Assembly (NCBI RefSeq): GCF_025244685.1
Contig: NZ_CP104202.1
Span: forward strand, 932,323-996,322
DNA: 64,000 nt
DNA from: Chlorobaculum sp. MV4-Y
GTDB lineage: Bacteria; Bacteroidota; Chlorobiia; Chlorobiales; Chlorobiaceae
Reading direction: 5' to 3'
Shown: positions 46,969 to 57,889 of the stretch, one piece after another
How the letters are laid out: each line of letters starts with the position of its first letter
How positions within the stretch are numbered: the stretch's first letter is position 1
Notes under the pieces: model-generated
Told to the model about the DNA's origin: nothing
What the model saw: the letters and a program-made list of their open reading frames with translations, nothing else
Databases searched by the model: none
Made by a program: the position numbers and the translations under genes

Positions 46969-48468
46969 TTACCCCACGAACAAAAATCTCTCGGCATTTT
47001 TGTTACAGAACATATCCTTCTCTTCCAGAGTGAACGCATCAGTGTTAACAAAATATTGCAGATAACTGCTGTATGAACTTATATCCTGCAGATTGATCAT
47101 AAAATCAGACCCAAATATAATCCGTTCTATCAGCCTCTCCCGCTGTTCAGCATCATACTTATTGATAAATTTCGCCAAATCAGTATAAGCTCGACTCTCC
47201 ACACCTTGATATGATATATCGGTATAAAAATTTTCATACTTATATCGACCATTTTCAGAATCCCGTTCAAGAATCATATCTGCAATCTTCCTGCGCCAAT
47301 CAGGAGCATCGCTCCCTCCAAAATGAGCCAGATTAAGCCTTAGTTTTGTAAATGGCTTTTCACCATTCTGATCAATATAATCCAGCGCCTTCTCCCATCG
47401 ATAAGGACTTGAAAGATCTTTATAATCGTTTTTTACAAGAAAGCCGCCAGGACTGCAATGTGCAGTTATCGGAATATTATGATCTATACAATACTGATAG
47501 AGGTAACAGACTTTCTCGCGTTCAACATCATCTTCCGGCCAGGGATCGAAACCAAGTGGAGGATAAACTTTTATACCTAAAAAATAGTGAGATCCAATTG
47601 ACTCAATATCACCGTTAAATTGACGCCAATTGACAGCATCAATTTTTTTTCGCCTCATCTGAGGCGATGTATCATATTTAAATTCACCGAAATTTTTATC
47701 CAGAAGCTGTACAAGACTGACTGAAATACTTTTACCTGTTATATTGTCTTTTTCAGAATAATAATTCTTTGTATTGACACCCATAAAGGGAACGATCTGA
47801 AAAAGCAGTTCTGCGTAACCGTCGATATATTTATCCCGATACAGGTAGTAATCTCTTATTCCTGTACACAAATCCTCAACCTGCGCAACAATTGGCTTCC
47901 ACCTGACCTTGTATATCAGATTTGTTTTACCGGAATCTTTCAGGCCAAAATCCATAATGAGCGGAGTAAAAACTATTTTATCATACTCTTTCTTTTCACC
48001 ATTCCCAGAGACAATAAGAACATTATTCGATGGCATTTTTTTTCGTAATTCCTCCTCCATCTGGATAAGACAATCACCGATATCCGTCTCCATTGCAGCC
48101 AGCAAATTCATAACATTAGCAAGCTTCGCCTTTACCTTATCAAGCAAGGTTGACTTTATCTTGGAAATTTCTATTTCTCTTTTCTTTTTATCTCCAAATT
48201 TAACCACGACAAACACAAACAAGATCATGGCCATCAAGGAAAAAGCATAAAGCATCCATTTGATAACCTCAAAATGACCGGTCAGCAAAAGCGTTATAAC
48301 AACAGCTGGAGTAACAAAAAGAAACATGACCAGAGCAGCTTTCAGATACACGGAGTATTTCAGCAACAGAGGTTTTATGCTGTCATTATAGATCCTCTTG
48401 ATAATCGCGCTGAGATTGGGATGGCTCAGATTCATCATGTGGCAATGTGAATCATAAAAATATCTCAT
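46969..48468 (-). CDS. Amidohydrolase-like protein with membrane insertion
   Basis: A 499-residue protein starting at ATG 48468, which has GGAGG five bases upstream; the frame track's ATG at 48486 would overlap that site. YDSHCHMMN (H8, H10) is the metal-binding HxH of the amidohydrolase superfamily; PITAHCSPGG (third His), LRLNLAHFGGSDAPDW and IIFGSDFMINL (Asp) complete the set, resembling the PF04909 type. Between the HxH and the rest lie two strong transmembrane helices (about residues 44-64 and 68-91) and a coiled region to about 150. So the catalytic domain is split by a membrane anchor. The gene is AT-rich relative to its neighbours. Substrate unknown. Confidence 0.65.
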   Translation of the reverse strand: MRYFYDSHCHMMNLSHPNLSAIIKRIYNDSIKPLLLKYSVYLKAALVMFLFVTPAVVITLLLTGHFEVIKWMLYAFSLMAMILFVFVVVKFGDKKKREIEISKIKSTLLDKVKAKLANVMNLLAAMETDIGDCLIQMEEELRKKMPSNNVLIVSGNGEKKEYDKIVFTPLIMDFGLKDSGKTNLIYKVRWKPIVAQVEDLCTGIRDYYLYRDKYIDGYAELLFQIVPFMGVNTKNYYSEKDNITGKSISVSLVQLLDKNFGEFKYDTSPQMRRKKIDAVNWRQFNGDIESIGSHYFLGIKVYPPLGFDPWPEDDVEREKVCYLYQYCIDHNIPITAHCSPGGFLVKNDYKDLSSPYRWEKALDYIDQNGEKPFTKLRLNLAHFGGSDAPDWRRKIADMILERDSENGRYKYENFYTDISYQGVESRAYTDLAKFINKYDAEQRERLIERIIFGSDFMINLQDISSYSSYLQYFVNTDAFTLEEKDMFCNKNAERFLFVG

Positions 48469-48568
48469 ATCAACCTCCCTTATCAAATATTGAAATTAGA
48501 GAAACAGAGCCGTACGAAGTCATCTTTTGCACCGCTGGTGCAATAAACAGCAGGTCACCTGGTAACAT

Positions 48569-48925
48569 TCAGGCTTGCATCGCCTGCCTTAGTGCTGTGG
48601 CATTGAATACCAGCCGGATTGCAGAAATCCGATCTCCTGTAACGGTAAAAAACTCTGCGGTGCGAATAACCCCCCGCGGGAGAGGCCGTATGGCAATCTC
48701 ATACAGCAGCGCCGCACCGGTTTTGTCATAAAAATACTGCAACAGCTCTACGCTCTGCACCATCTGCCGGAATTGGGTCAGTGCTGCGATAAAATCGTCG
48801 GCTTTGGTAAACGTGTCCATACTTCCTCTGCAATCGAGGTCGTCAGCAAGGCAGTTGCGAGCCGTAGCAAAATCCCCGCTTGTCCAGGCGAGATGATAGG
48901 CTTCGATCAGCTTTCGGGTATCCAT
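48569..48925 (-). CDS. SnoaL/NTF2-like protein
   Basis: A 118-residue protein starting MDTRKLIEAYHLAWTSGDFA (ATG 48925; the longer frame to 48985 begins with an unrelated cysteine-rich stretch). The pattern helix, then AWTSGDFATARNCLADDLDC, LLQYFYDKTGAALLYEIAIR and FFTVTGDRISAIRLVFN fits the cone-like NTF2 fold of SnoaL-like proteins. Members are enzymes or binding proteins of many kinds, so no specific role can be given. Stand-alone gene. Confidence 0.7.
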   Translation of the reverse strand: MDTRKLIEAYHLAWTSGDFATARNCLADDLDCRGSMDTFTKADDFIAALTQFRQMVQSVELLQYFYDKTGAALLYEIAIRPLPRGVIRTAEFFTVTGDRISAIRLVFNATALRQAMQA

Positions 48926-49121
48926 GGTTAAGGCTCCTGTGATTATTCCTGAAACTGTCCGGCAACAACTACAAATCTCACACAATCGCAGCTATGAAGC
49001 AACACCCGGCATTTGTCGGCAATGCTATACCGTACGATCCATCAAAAAAACCTTTTTCAGCCATCCATTGTTGAAGAAAGTGTGCAATAACGAATCACAC
49101 TGATAAAAAGGGGACGAGATC

Positions 49122-49757
49122 ATGAAAACCGTAATGCTGATGCTGACAACAAGCCTCCTGTTCGCAGGGTGCTCCGTGCTGGGAAAGCGGAGCGCAGCGG
49201 AACCGCCCTACGAACTGCTGAAACACGATGGAGCGTTTGAAGTGCGTCGTTATGAGCCTATGGTGATTGCCGAAACCTTCATCGACGACGAGAGTTACAG
49301 TAATGCAAGTGGCAAGGGATTCAACCGGCTGGCCGGATATATTTTCGGCAAAAACAGGTCGAAGAGTTCTATCAGCATGACGGCGCCGGTTTTACAGGAG
49401 CGCGGCAGCGAAAAGATCTCCATGACAGCGCCGGTACTTCAGCAAGCAGGCAAAGGTGGATGGAGCATGGCGTTCGTGCTTCCCGAGGGTTTTACCCTCC
49501 AGTCTGCCCCCGAACCGCTCGATCCCGAAGTGAAGCTCAGAGAGCTGCCGCCCTCAACGATTGCCGTGGTCACCTTCTCAGGCCTGCACTCCGCCGCCAA
49601 TCTCGAAAAGTACGGCAGGCAATTGCAAGCCTGGCTCAAAAAACAGGGCTATCGCGCGATTTCGGAACCCAAGCTCGCTTCGTACGATCCGCCATGGACG
49701 ATTCCCTTCCTGCGGCGTAACGAGGTGCAGATCAGGATTGAGCCCGATCACGGTTGA
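49122..49757 (+). CDS. SOUL family heme-binding-like lipoprotein
   Basis: A 211-residue protein with a lipoprotein signal (LLFAGCSVLG, Cys at about residue 17). The SOUL domain follows: YELLKHDGAFEVRRYEPMVI (about 30-49), GFNRLAGYIFGKN, and two MTAPV blocks (SISMTAPVLQ, KISMTAPVLQ), which are usual for this family. The C-terminus SYDPPWTIPFLRRNEVQIRI is also conserved. Animal relatives bind heme or porphyrins. In a bacteriochlorophyll-making organism an envelope tetrapyrrole-binding role is attractive but unproven. Confidence 0.85.
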   Translation: MKTVMLMLTTSLLFAGCSVLGKRSAAEPPYELLKHDGAFEVRRYEPMVIAETFIDDESYSNASGKGFNRLAGYIFGKNRSKSSISMTAPVLQERGSEKISMTAPVLQQAGKGGWSMAFVLPEGFTLQSAPEPLDPEVKLRELPPSTIAVVTFSGLHSAANLEKYGRQLQAWLKKQGYRAISEPKLASYDPPWTIPFLRRNEVQIRIEPDHG

Positions 49758-49951
49758 TCCGGCAAGGAGTAATCGGGGATTTGCTGCCGGTGCGCGCTCT
49801 GTCTCGTTTCCCGGATAAACAGGCAGACCGTTTAGCTGGACGTGGAAGAGACCTTGAGGATTCGAGAACGACAGAAACCCAACGACGGATCCCCGATGGA
49901 AAAGTATATTGAGACCGGCAGCAACTCTGTAACCATCAAAGCAACCACAAT

Positions 49952-50134
49952 ATGGCCATGACCGTTGAAATCAGGAACAACAAGCTCTGCATCGAAATCG
50001 ACCTCGAAAAACCGACTCCCTCGTCATCCGGTAAAACCCTCGTTGTCGCCAGCACTCACGGCAACGCCGTCACTGACGTCATGATCGAAGGCAAACCCGT
50101 AACCATCGGTCTGAACGCCTACATCAAAAAGTAA
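49952..50134 (+). CDS. Small conserved protein of unknown function
   Basis: A 60-residue protein, MAMTVEIRNNKLCIEIDLEK followed by a Ser/Pro stretch, GKTLVVASTHGN and the end VTIGLNAYIKK. There is no signal peptide. The even spread of hydrophobic residues and the clean start and stop suggest a real, folded beta-rich miniprotein; I recall similar short proteins in several bacteria, but no function. Monocistronic. ATG 49958 is an alternative start. Confidence 0.6.
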   Translation: MAMTVEIRNNKLCIEIDLEKPTPSSSGKTLVVASTHGNAVTDVMIEGKPVTIGLNAYIKK

Positions 50135-50224
50135 CACGAACCGAAGAACGTGCATCCAATTTGCGGTGCACGTTTGCGTGTCAGTCAACTGATCACTGAG
50201 CCTGAACTATTGTTTTATCCGGGT

Positions 50225-50473
50225 TTAATTGACGGAAATGTAATCCTTTGCTTTTGTAGCATCTTCAATGACCGTCAGCCCGAAAAACACTTCCACATCG
50301 CCCAATTGCTTCGGCGATGTCACCTTATCCTTGAAACTCTCCCTTATCTTCACCATGAGTTCCGGATGAACGGTCACGGTTGACGGATTCTTGACATTGC
50401 GGAATCCAAATAACATAGCAGCCAATATTTCTTCACGGAAAAAATCAGTGCCTACCCCATACCTCTTTCCCAT
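50225..50473 (-). CDS. Hypothetical protein next to the CRISPR array
   Basis: I do not recognise this 82-residue protein. It starts MGKRYGVGTDFFREEILAAM and is followed by a segment rich in Lys and Val (TVTVHPELMVKIRESFKDKV), with no signal peptide, membrane segment or known motif. GGGGTGAG precedes the ATG at a plausible ribosome-site distance. It lies beyond the leader-distal end of the array and is probably not part of the cas system. Confidence 0.5.
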   Translation of the reverse strand: MGKRYGVGTDFFREEILAAMLFGFRNVKNPSTVTVHPELMVKIRESFKDKVTSPKQLGDVEVFFGLTVIEDATKAKDYISVN

Positions 50474-50606
50474 CTCACCCCCTGTTTTTTTTCAACAAAT
50501 ATATCTGATTCACAACCAAATCAAATGCTCTCTTTAGACAGCAAAAGCTCAGACTCCATAGATCCGGGAAAAAATGCTGTCACTGATCATGATGAATATG
50601 GGGGCC

Positions 50607-52531
<1,925 letters not shown>

Positions 52532-52822
52532 TTACAAAATCAGCGTTCCTTCGAGATCACGAGGCTCTTTTGCGCCTTCGTGCTCTACCCTGCCCTGCCA
52601 GTTCGAGCCGAGAAAGTAAAACCGCAAGCTATCGAGTTTCGGATCCATCTCATTGAGCAGTTTCGCCCTCAATTTAACCCACTGGGCCGGATCGACGTGG
52701 CATTCGAATACAGAAAACTGGACACGCTGCCCGTAATTCTGGCAGGTCTTGGCTATTCTGCGCAACCGCCTTCGACCGGCAGCCGTTTCGGTGTTGACAT
52801 CATAGGCAACGAGAACCATCAT
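52532..52822 (-). CDS. cas2: CRISPR-associated endonuclease Cas2
   Basis: Cas2 bridges two Cas1 dimers in the spacer-integration complex. The 96-residue protein begins MMVLVAYDVNTETAAGRRRL; VAYDV holds the conserved Asp after the first strand. QYSVFEC-like VQFSVFECHVDPAQW (about residues 33-47) and LRFYFLGSNW (about 66-75) complete the ferredoxin-like fold. The C-terminal tail is acidic and probably contacts Cas1. A start at the second Met is possible. It is the last cas gene before the leader, 3 bases after cas1. Confidence 0.95.
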   Translation of the reverse strand: MMVLVAYDVNTETAAGRRRLRRIAKTCQNYGQRVQFSVFECHVDPAQWVKLRAKLLNEMDPKLDSLRFYFLGSNWQGRVEHEGAKEPRDLEGTLIL

Positions 52823-52825
52823 GGG

Positions 52826-53857
52826 CTATCTCCAGACAAATGGTGGATAAGTGTCGATATCTCCCCTGATGTACCGGGCGAGCAGCATGGCCTGCATGTG
52901 CCAGAGCAATCCGACGGCCATTTTTTCCCCAACAAACGGATGTTCGATCTCTTCCTGCTTTCTTTGCTGATAGGCTGTAATCAACGTTTTTCGAGTATCA
53001 TCTTTCATGATCACCGCCCCTGTTTCTGAAGTCTCGAAATCTTTTGGCTGCACCTGCCCTCGATTAATCAGTGTCAGCACCAGCCGGTCGCCGATATAAG
53101 AACGGAACTCTTCAAGCATATCGAGGGCCAGGCTTGGCCTTCCCGGACGGTCTTTGTGGAGAAAGCCCGCCGCTGGATCGAGCCCGCAAGACTCAAGCGC
53201 TGAACGAATATCATGCGTCATCAGCGTATAGACGAAGGAGAGCATGCAGTTGACCCGGTCAAGCGGCGGCCGCCGGTTACGGCCATTGAACCTGAAAGCT
53301 GGATCGTGATGGGTAATGCACTCATCGAAAACACTGAAATAGGCTCTTGCCGCCTCCCCTTCAATCCCTCTGATCAATTCGTGATCCGTAGCCTCCTGCA
53401 ATCGCCGGACACATCCGGCAAGCAGATGATGAGTCTTTTTCAACCGCTCCTCATCCGTTTTTCCGGGATGATCGCGTAACACCCTCGACAGCGTCACCCT
53501 TGCGTTTCCTATTTTACCGATGACAAATAAACGGGCCAGAATCGCCGTCTGGTAATAGTTATCAGCCATCCGGTACTGTGCCCTGCGCAGTAAAATGTTC
53601 CCTCTCACCGGCCCCTGCATCTGGCAGAGAAATCGCCCGTGCTCGGTCAGAAAAGTGACGGTAATACCAAGCTCCGCACAATGCCCAAGCAGGAACGGGC
53701 TACACGAGACCTGCCCGAAACAGAGAACTCCGTTCAGCATGTGCAACGGAATACGGGTTTTTTCGACACGGTCAATCGAAATGACGACGCACTCCCCCTC
53801 TTTGGAGAGATAAGCGCCCTGCGTCGTCACGAATAAGGTATTGAGATGTTTCTTCAA
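52826..53857 (-). CDS. cas1: CRISPR-associated endonuclease Cas1 (I-C)
   Basis: Cas1 is the integrase that inserts spacers. The 343-residue protein has the N-terminal beta domain and a helical catalytic domain with the metal-binding Glu in LIRGIEGEAARAYFSVFDE (about residues 159-177), the His in CGLDPAAGFLHKDRPGRPS (about 224-242) and the Asp in LALDMLEEFR. All three active-site positions are present. It overlaps cas4 by 4 bases, as is usual in type I-C. Confidence 0.96.
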   Translation of the reverse strand: MKKHLNTLFVTTQGAYLSKEGECVVISIDRVEKTRIPLHMLNGVLCFGQVSCSPFLLGHCAELGITVTFLTEHGRFLCQMQGPVRGNILLRRAQYRMADNYYQTAILARLFVIGKIGNARVTLSRVLRDHPGKTDEERLKKTHHLLAGCVRRLQEATDHELIRGIEGEAARAYFSVFDECITHHDPAFRFNGRNRRPPLDRVNCMLSFVYTLMTHDIRSALESCGLDPAAGFLHKDRPGRPSLALDMLEEFRSYIGDRLVLTLINRGQVQPKDFETSETGAVIMKDDTRKTLITAYQQRKQEEIEHPFVGEKMAVGLLWHMQAMLLARYIRGDIDTYPPFVWR

Positions 53858-54498
53858 ATTTCCTCCTCCGACAATTCACGGTATAACTTCTCGACATATC
53901 GCTTGGCCGCACCTTGCCGTTCGAGCACTTCGGGCATACATTCATCGACAAGTGAACACTGTTTACATTTCGGACCGAATTCCGGCTGCGGCATCACGCC
54001 CGACGCAAACAGCTCATGAACTCCCGCTGCCGCTGCAACGGTCTTGGCGCGTAACGGCTCATCGAAAACCACATCGAGCCGGTGCATTGTCTGACCGTAA
54101 AACAACGCACCGGTCAGGATGGTGCAGGAGCGCATCTCTTCGAGGCACATCGCCTGTGCGCAAAGCTGAACCTTGTCGGCATCGTGCTTTTTCGGCTTGC
54201 CGCGTTTGTACTCGACAGGAAACGGCTCAAAGCCATCCTGCCGCCGATGCCACTCCACAACGTCCGCAACACCGGAGACGCCAAGCGCCAAACTCCGCAA
54301 CGCCACGCTGCGTGTAACCTTCACGCCCTCACGGTAGGATGAAACTCCGCTGTCCGCCCGCTCATGCATCTCCCGTCCCTCGGCAGTGAACTGATTCTCG
54401 CTCCAGACCTGTTCGAGATGAATCAACGCACACTGCCGCGGACAAAAAACATAATGCTGCAACGCGGATAGCGCTATGAAATCGGATTCGGGGTACAT
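53854..54498 (-). CDS. cas4: CRISPR-associated exonuclease Cas4
   Basis: Cas4 trims prespacers and checks the PAM before integration. The 214-residue RecB-type nuclease has the Fe-S cysteines as one near the N-terminus in YVFCPRQCALIHLEQ (about residues 16-30) and three near the end in CKQCSLVDECMPE (about 184-196). The nuclease residues lie in GVADVVEWH (Asp) and FPVEYKRGKPK (Glu, Lys; about 93-103). Everything needed for activity is visible. It lies between cas7 and cas1 in the operon. Confidence 0.95.
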   Translation of the reverse strand: MYPESDFIALSALQHYVFCPRQCALIHLEQVWSENQFTAEGREMHERADSGVSSYREGVKVTRSVALRSLALGVSGVADVVEWHRRQDGFEPFPVEYKRGKPKKHDADKVQLCAQAMCLEEMRSCTILTGALFYGQTMHRLDVVFDEPLRAKTVAAAAGVHELFASGVMPQPEFGPKCKQCSLVDECMPEVLERQGAAKRYVEKLYRELSEEEI

Positions 54499-54500
54499 GG

Positions 54501-55400
54501 TTATCCGAGTTTTCGCAAGAGTTTCACCTCGCCAAGATTCGACTCATCGACCCGCACTTCGTAATCTTTAAACGAACGCGCCGGGCCTTCGGAATCCTCT
54601 TTGCGCTTCACCGTGACTCGCTCGAAAAGCTGGCTTGCCGGAGCATTCCCCAAAGCCGAACTGTGCTCGAAAACATACAGCCCGCGCGTGGACATCAAAC
54701 CACGAGCCGCCGAACGGTCATGCTCAAACAGGTTCAAGAGAGCATTCCAGAAAAGCTCAAGGTCTTCCTCGGAAAAGCCCGTTTGCCGGGCAAAATTCGC
54801 TGACACGAAACCATGAGCGCGATACAGGCCATACGGAACGGTGTATTTTCGGCCCATCGTCCGGTTGTCGCCGCTCTGTTTTTCCGCTTCCGCTTCGGTC
54901 GCTACGGCCATTCGCGTAATACTATGCTCCAACGCCACGACAGGCTCGACCGAGCGAGCAAAGGTTATCTGAATCGGGCCGCGTACCTGGCCGGCATTTG
55001 CTCCGGTTGACATCACGGCTCCGAAAGTCCTTATGTCGTAATATGTTGCACACATTTGAACACGGCCTTTCTCAACCTCTCCACCTTGGGCAGCTCCGTC
55101 TTTATTCCTTTTCTTGCCATCTTTCGGATCGGCTGGAACCTCATGAAGATCGATGTTCAACTCCGCATAAGCTTCATCAATCTTGTTATTCAGAACCGCT
55201 TTTTCCTTGATGAAAATATCCTGCCCTGACAACTGCGCGAAGTTGCGAACCTTACGTTTCAAACAAACATCGGTCACCAGACCCATGCCGGTTTCAGCAT
55301 CGATTCGCGGAAGATTGCCTGCATCTGGATCGCCATTCGGGTTTCCGTCCTGAACATCGAAAAGCAGAACGAAATCATAGCGTTTATCGACAGTAGTCAT
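54501..55400 (-). CDS. cas7: Cascade backbone protein Cas7c (Csd2)
   Basis: Cas7 forms the helical backbone that holds the crRNA. The 299-residue protein begins [20 protein letters not shown] and continues with [20 protein letters not shown] (about residues 21-40), the Csd2/Csh2 family opening, then [20 protein letters not shown] (about 123-142). A Gly-rich RAMP-type region and the C-terminal [16 protein letters not shown] follow. It overlaps cas8c by 4 bases. No cas6 is present; in type I-C Cas5 does the crRNA processing. Confidence 0.96.
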   Translation of the reverse strand: MTTVDKRYDFVLLFDVQDGNPNGDPDAGNLPRIDAETGMGLVTDVCLKRKVRNFAQLSGQDIFIKEKAVLNNKIDEAYAELNIDLHEVPADPKDGKKRNKDGAAQGGEVEKGRVQMCATYYDIRTFGAVMSTGANAGQVRGPIQITFARSVEPVVALEHSITRMAVATEAEAEKQSGDNRTMGRKYTVPYGLYRAHGFVSANFARQTGFSEEDLELFWNALLNLFEHDRSAARGLMSTRGLYVFEHSSALGNAPASQLFERVTVKRKEDSEGPARSFKDYEVRVDESNLGEVKLLRKLG

Positions 55401-57157
55401 AATGATTCTCCTTTGGTTTCATTATTGTTATCTGAATCTTTCTTTTTGAAAAAGTCCTGGCGCTGGTGGTAATAACCAATCGCAAAACGGGCCTGATCTT
55501 CCATTGAAAGATGCGAAGGCATTTCATTGCCAATCCCCTCAAAAACACTGGCAAGCATCCGCTCGAAATTCACGCGACGACCAGCGTTGTCAAGCTTTGA
55601 GAGATGATGATTTTTCAGCTTTAGCAATTGCGGAAAAACGGTCACAGGCGTCGATGAAGCTGCTCCGTAAAAGCGATCACGAATCGTTGCATTAAGGCCG
55701 CCGGGACTTGCCTCTTCCTGAATTTTTTCCAGAACGGCAAAAAGCCGTCCAAGCCGATACCCCGGATTGTTGTTGGTTGGATCAAGAGCCACGTTTATCT
55801 CCTTTTCTTTGGTTTTATAAATTCTGGAAAAACGGTTGAGATAGGCTTTCAGAATACTCGCCTGAACCCTCGTTACATCCTGCGTTGCGCGAATTCGTCG
55901 GATTGCCTGCTGAAGCATCGTTGCAGGATACAAACCACCGGTTATCACCGATTGAAAAATCTGTCCGGAAAGATTGGGTGGAACGTTATCCACCTTCCCT
56001 TCGTGCCCCATTGCAGACAGGAGCCAGAACATCGAAAAATGGCCACTATCTTTCTGCCTTCTGATGATGTCGAGATCATCGAAATGCTGGCGGATATTCC
56101 CTGCAAATTCCGCAATCGTGCCGGTATGCCAGAAGCGAACGGAAATACGCGCCGAGTTCGGTGCAAGCCCAAGCACATAAAACCTCGTATCTGAATCCAT
56201 ACCTGCGTGACCGGCATAAACCCCTTCATAAAGAGCTTTAACAGCTCTGACATCCGCATCTGGATCGTCTTTTCGATAACCGAAAAAGACCGGAAAATCC
56301 TCTTCAAAAGTTTCTTGCTTTTGGGACCAAAAAACGGTCGTCGCATCTCCGACCTGAACCTTATTTTTGGATTCTTTACCAAGCAACATGTTGAGAGCTG
56401 TCGTATAGGCAAACTCTGCTGATTTGCTTATCGGTGCATTGAAAGCTTGCTCTTTTCCATACGAATCATAGCCGGAATTTTTCTGAAACGAGACAAATTT
56501 CTTTGAATCCTTGTTGATCGGAGTATCACTGTGAATTCTGGCAATTGGAGCGTTTTTTCCTGTCACAAGACAAAGGCCGGCGACATCATCAGCACTCTCT
56601 CCAATCTGACTCTCAACATAAATTCTTACCGCATCACGGCATGGAATGAGATCGACTTCGCCATCAAGCCTGAAGCTCATATTGCAACCAACTATTTTGC
56701 TACATTCTCTCCAGTTATCAGACTCTTTAACTTTTTCATACTCGCCATTTTCGTAAAAGCGCATGACCGCCAGAACACCTTCATCGACCTTGACATCTAC
56801 AGGTAATGAGTGAAGTTTTTCTATAAAACTCGACATCTGTTTTTCAGCCATCACCTGATCTTTTTCATGTTCACTTCGTGCATGTCCCAGCACATAGCCG
56901 TAATGATCCCAAAACAAAAAGCTATTTTTCCAACCGTTAAGGCCAGTGCGAACAACAGACTTCGGCAACAAATATGATTTCGCTTTTTTCTTTTTCCCCT
57001 CGCCTTCTCGCGTATCTTCGAGCGATACGAAATTCCCATCCCGATCAATCACGATCACGAATGGAATTTCCTTCCATTCAAAACCTTCCGGAGCAATACC
57101 GCTTTCCGGATCGGCAGCTTTTCGCTGGTAATAGTCGTACAGTGCTTGCAGAATCAT
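55397..57157 (-). CDS. cas8c: Cascade large subunit Cas8c (Csd1)
   Basis: Cas8c recognises the PAM and opens the target. The 586-residue protein starts at ATG 57157 ([14 protein letters not shown]), with GGAGGTG just upstream and a 4-base overlap with the cas5 stop; the frame start at 57181 is too early. The Csd1 opening ([24 protein letters not shown]), VKSEHEKDQ-like [19 protein letters not shown] and the C-terminal part [18 protein letters not shown] (about residues 344-361) and GALYPATML-like [20 protein letters not shown] fit type I-C. In this subtype an internal start near the 3' end often yields a separate Cas11 small subunit; a late Met could serve, but I cannot confirm it. Confidence 0.95.
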   Translation of the reverse strand: MILQALYDYYQRKAADPESGIAPEGFEWKEIPFVIVIDRDGNFVSLEDTREGEGKKKKAKSYLLPKSVVRTGLNGWKNSFLFWDHYGYVLGHARSEHEKDQVMAEKQMSSFIEKLHSLPVDVKVDEGVLAVMRFYENGEYEKVKESDNWRECSKIVGCNMSFRLDGEVDLIPCRDAVRIYVESQIGESADDVAGLCLVTGKNAPIARIHSDTPINKDSKKFVSFQKNSGYDSYGKEQAFNAPISKSAEFAYTTALNMLLGKESKNKVQVGDATTVFWSQKQETFEEDFPVFFGYRKDDPDADVRAVKALYEGVYAGHAGMDSDTRFYVLGLAPNSARISVRFWHTGTIAEFAGNIRQHFDDLDIIRRQKDSGHFSMFWLLSAMGHEGKVDNVPPNLSGQIFQSVITGGLYPATMLQQAIRRIRATQDVTRVQASILKAYLNRFSRIYKTKEKEINVALDPTNNNPGYRLGRLFAVLEKIQEEASPGGLNATIRDRFYGAASSTPVTVFPQLLKLKNHHLSKLDNAGRRVNFERMLASVFEGIGNEMPSHLSMEDQARFAIGYYHQRQDFFKKKDSDNNNETKGESL

Positions 57158-57867
57158 TTTTTCACCTCCTCGCTGTCCCATGCCGGAACCTTGATTACCC
57201 CGTTTTCAAGAGATGCCCGGAAAAAGGCTGGAGGAGGTTCTTTCAAGCTCTTTTCAAAATCGAGGTCGTAAAGCATGAATCCCAGATCGCGCGTTTCACT
57301 GATCGGCTCCGGTTCGTTTGCCATATCATCGACCATCCTGAACTCGCAACTGAACTCGCGGCATCCGAGGTAGGGCTGGTTGAAGCACTGCCCTTTCCGC
57401 GCCCGGCGCTCGAACATGGCGTTGTACTTTCCCGGATTTTCATCTTTGCGCAGCTCTTCGGTTTCCCAGCCATCCTGCAACGCTTCCGGCACCGGGCGCT
57501 TCACGTTCGCACGTTTCGACAGAGGAATGAATTCAAGCTCGGCGTGCAGCCGGTAGGCCACATCCCGCAGAAACAAGCCCGCTCTCTGCTGACGCGAATC
57601 CTCGATATAAATCCCTCGACTTCGCTCGCTTGCCGTTTGGCCGACTTCATTCCGCCGCACCGAAATCCACTTGATCGGATTCAGTACCTCGATCTTGCAA
57701 ATCCGCCAGCGAATGGCCGGTTTCCAGAAAATCGCCTCGAAAATGCCCCGCGCCGCCGATGGCGTGATGACGTCGTAGCTCACCCGTTCGACCTTCATTT
57801 CGGGCCGGGTGAAGCAGGCATAATCGCCCTTGACTTCGACGCAGAATGGTTTATTCCAATGCTCCAT
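57154..57867 (-). CDS. cas5c: CRISPR-associated protein Cas5c (Cas5d), crRNA-processing nuclease
   Basis: In type I-C, Cas5c replaces Cas6: it cuts the precursor crRNA and stays at its 5' handle. The 237-residue RAMP protein has the N-terminal block FCVEVKGDYACFTRPEMKVE (about residues 8-27), RVSYDVITPSAARGIFEAIF (about 28-47), and FRMVDDMANEPEPISETRDL (about 179-198). Tyr, Lys and His residues like those used for cleavage by other Cas5d proteins are available, but I cannot assign them with certainty. It lies 22 bases after cas3. Confidence 0.94.
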   Translation of the reverse strand: MEHWNKPFCVEVKGDYACFTRPEMKVERVSYDVITPSAARGIFEAIFWKPAIRWRICKIEVLNPIKWISVRRNEVGQTASERSRGIYIEDSRQQRAGLFLRDVAYRLHAELEFIPLSKRANVKRPVPEALQDGWETEELRKDENPGKYNAMFERRARKGQCFNQPYLGCREFSCEFRMVDDMANEPEPISETRDLGFMLYDLDFEKSLKEPPPAFFRASLENGVIKVPAWDSEEVKK

Positions 57868-57889
57868 AGAGTTCTTCTTTTTGTTGAGC

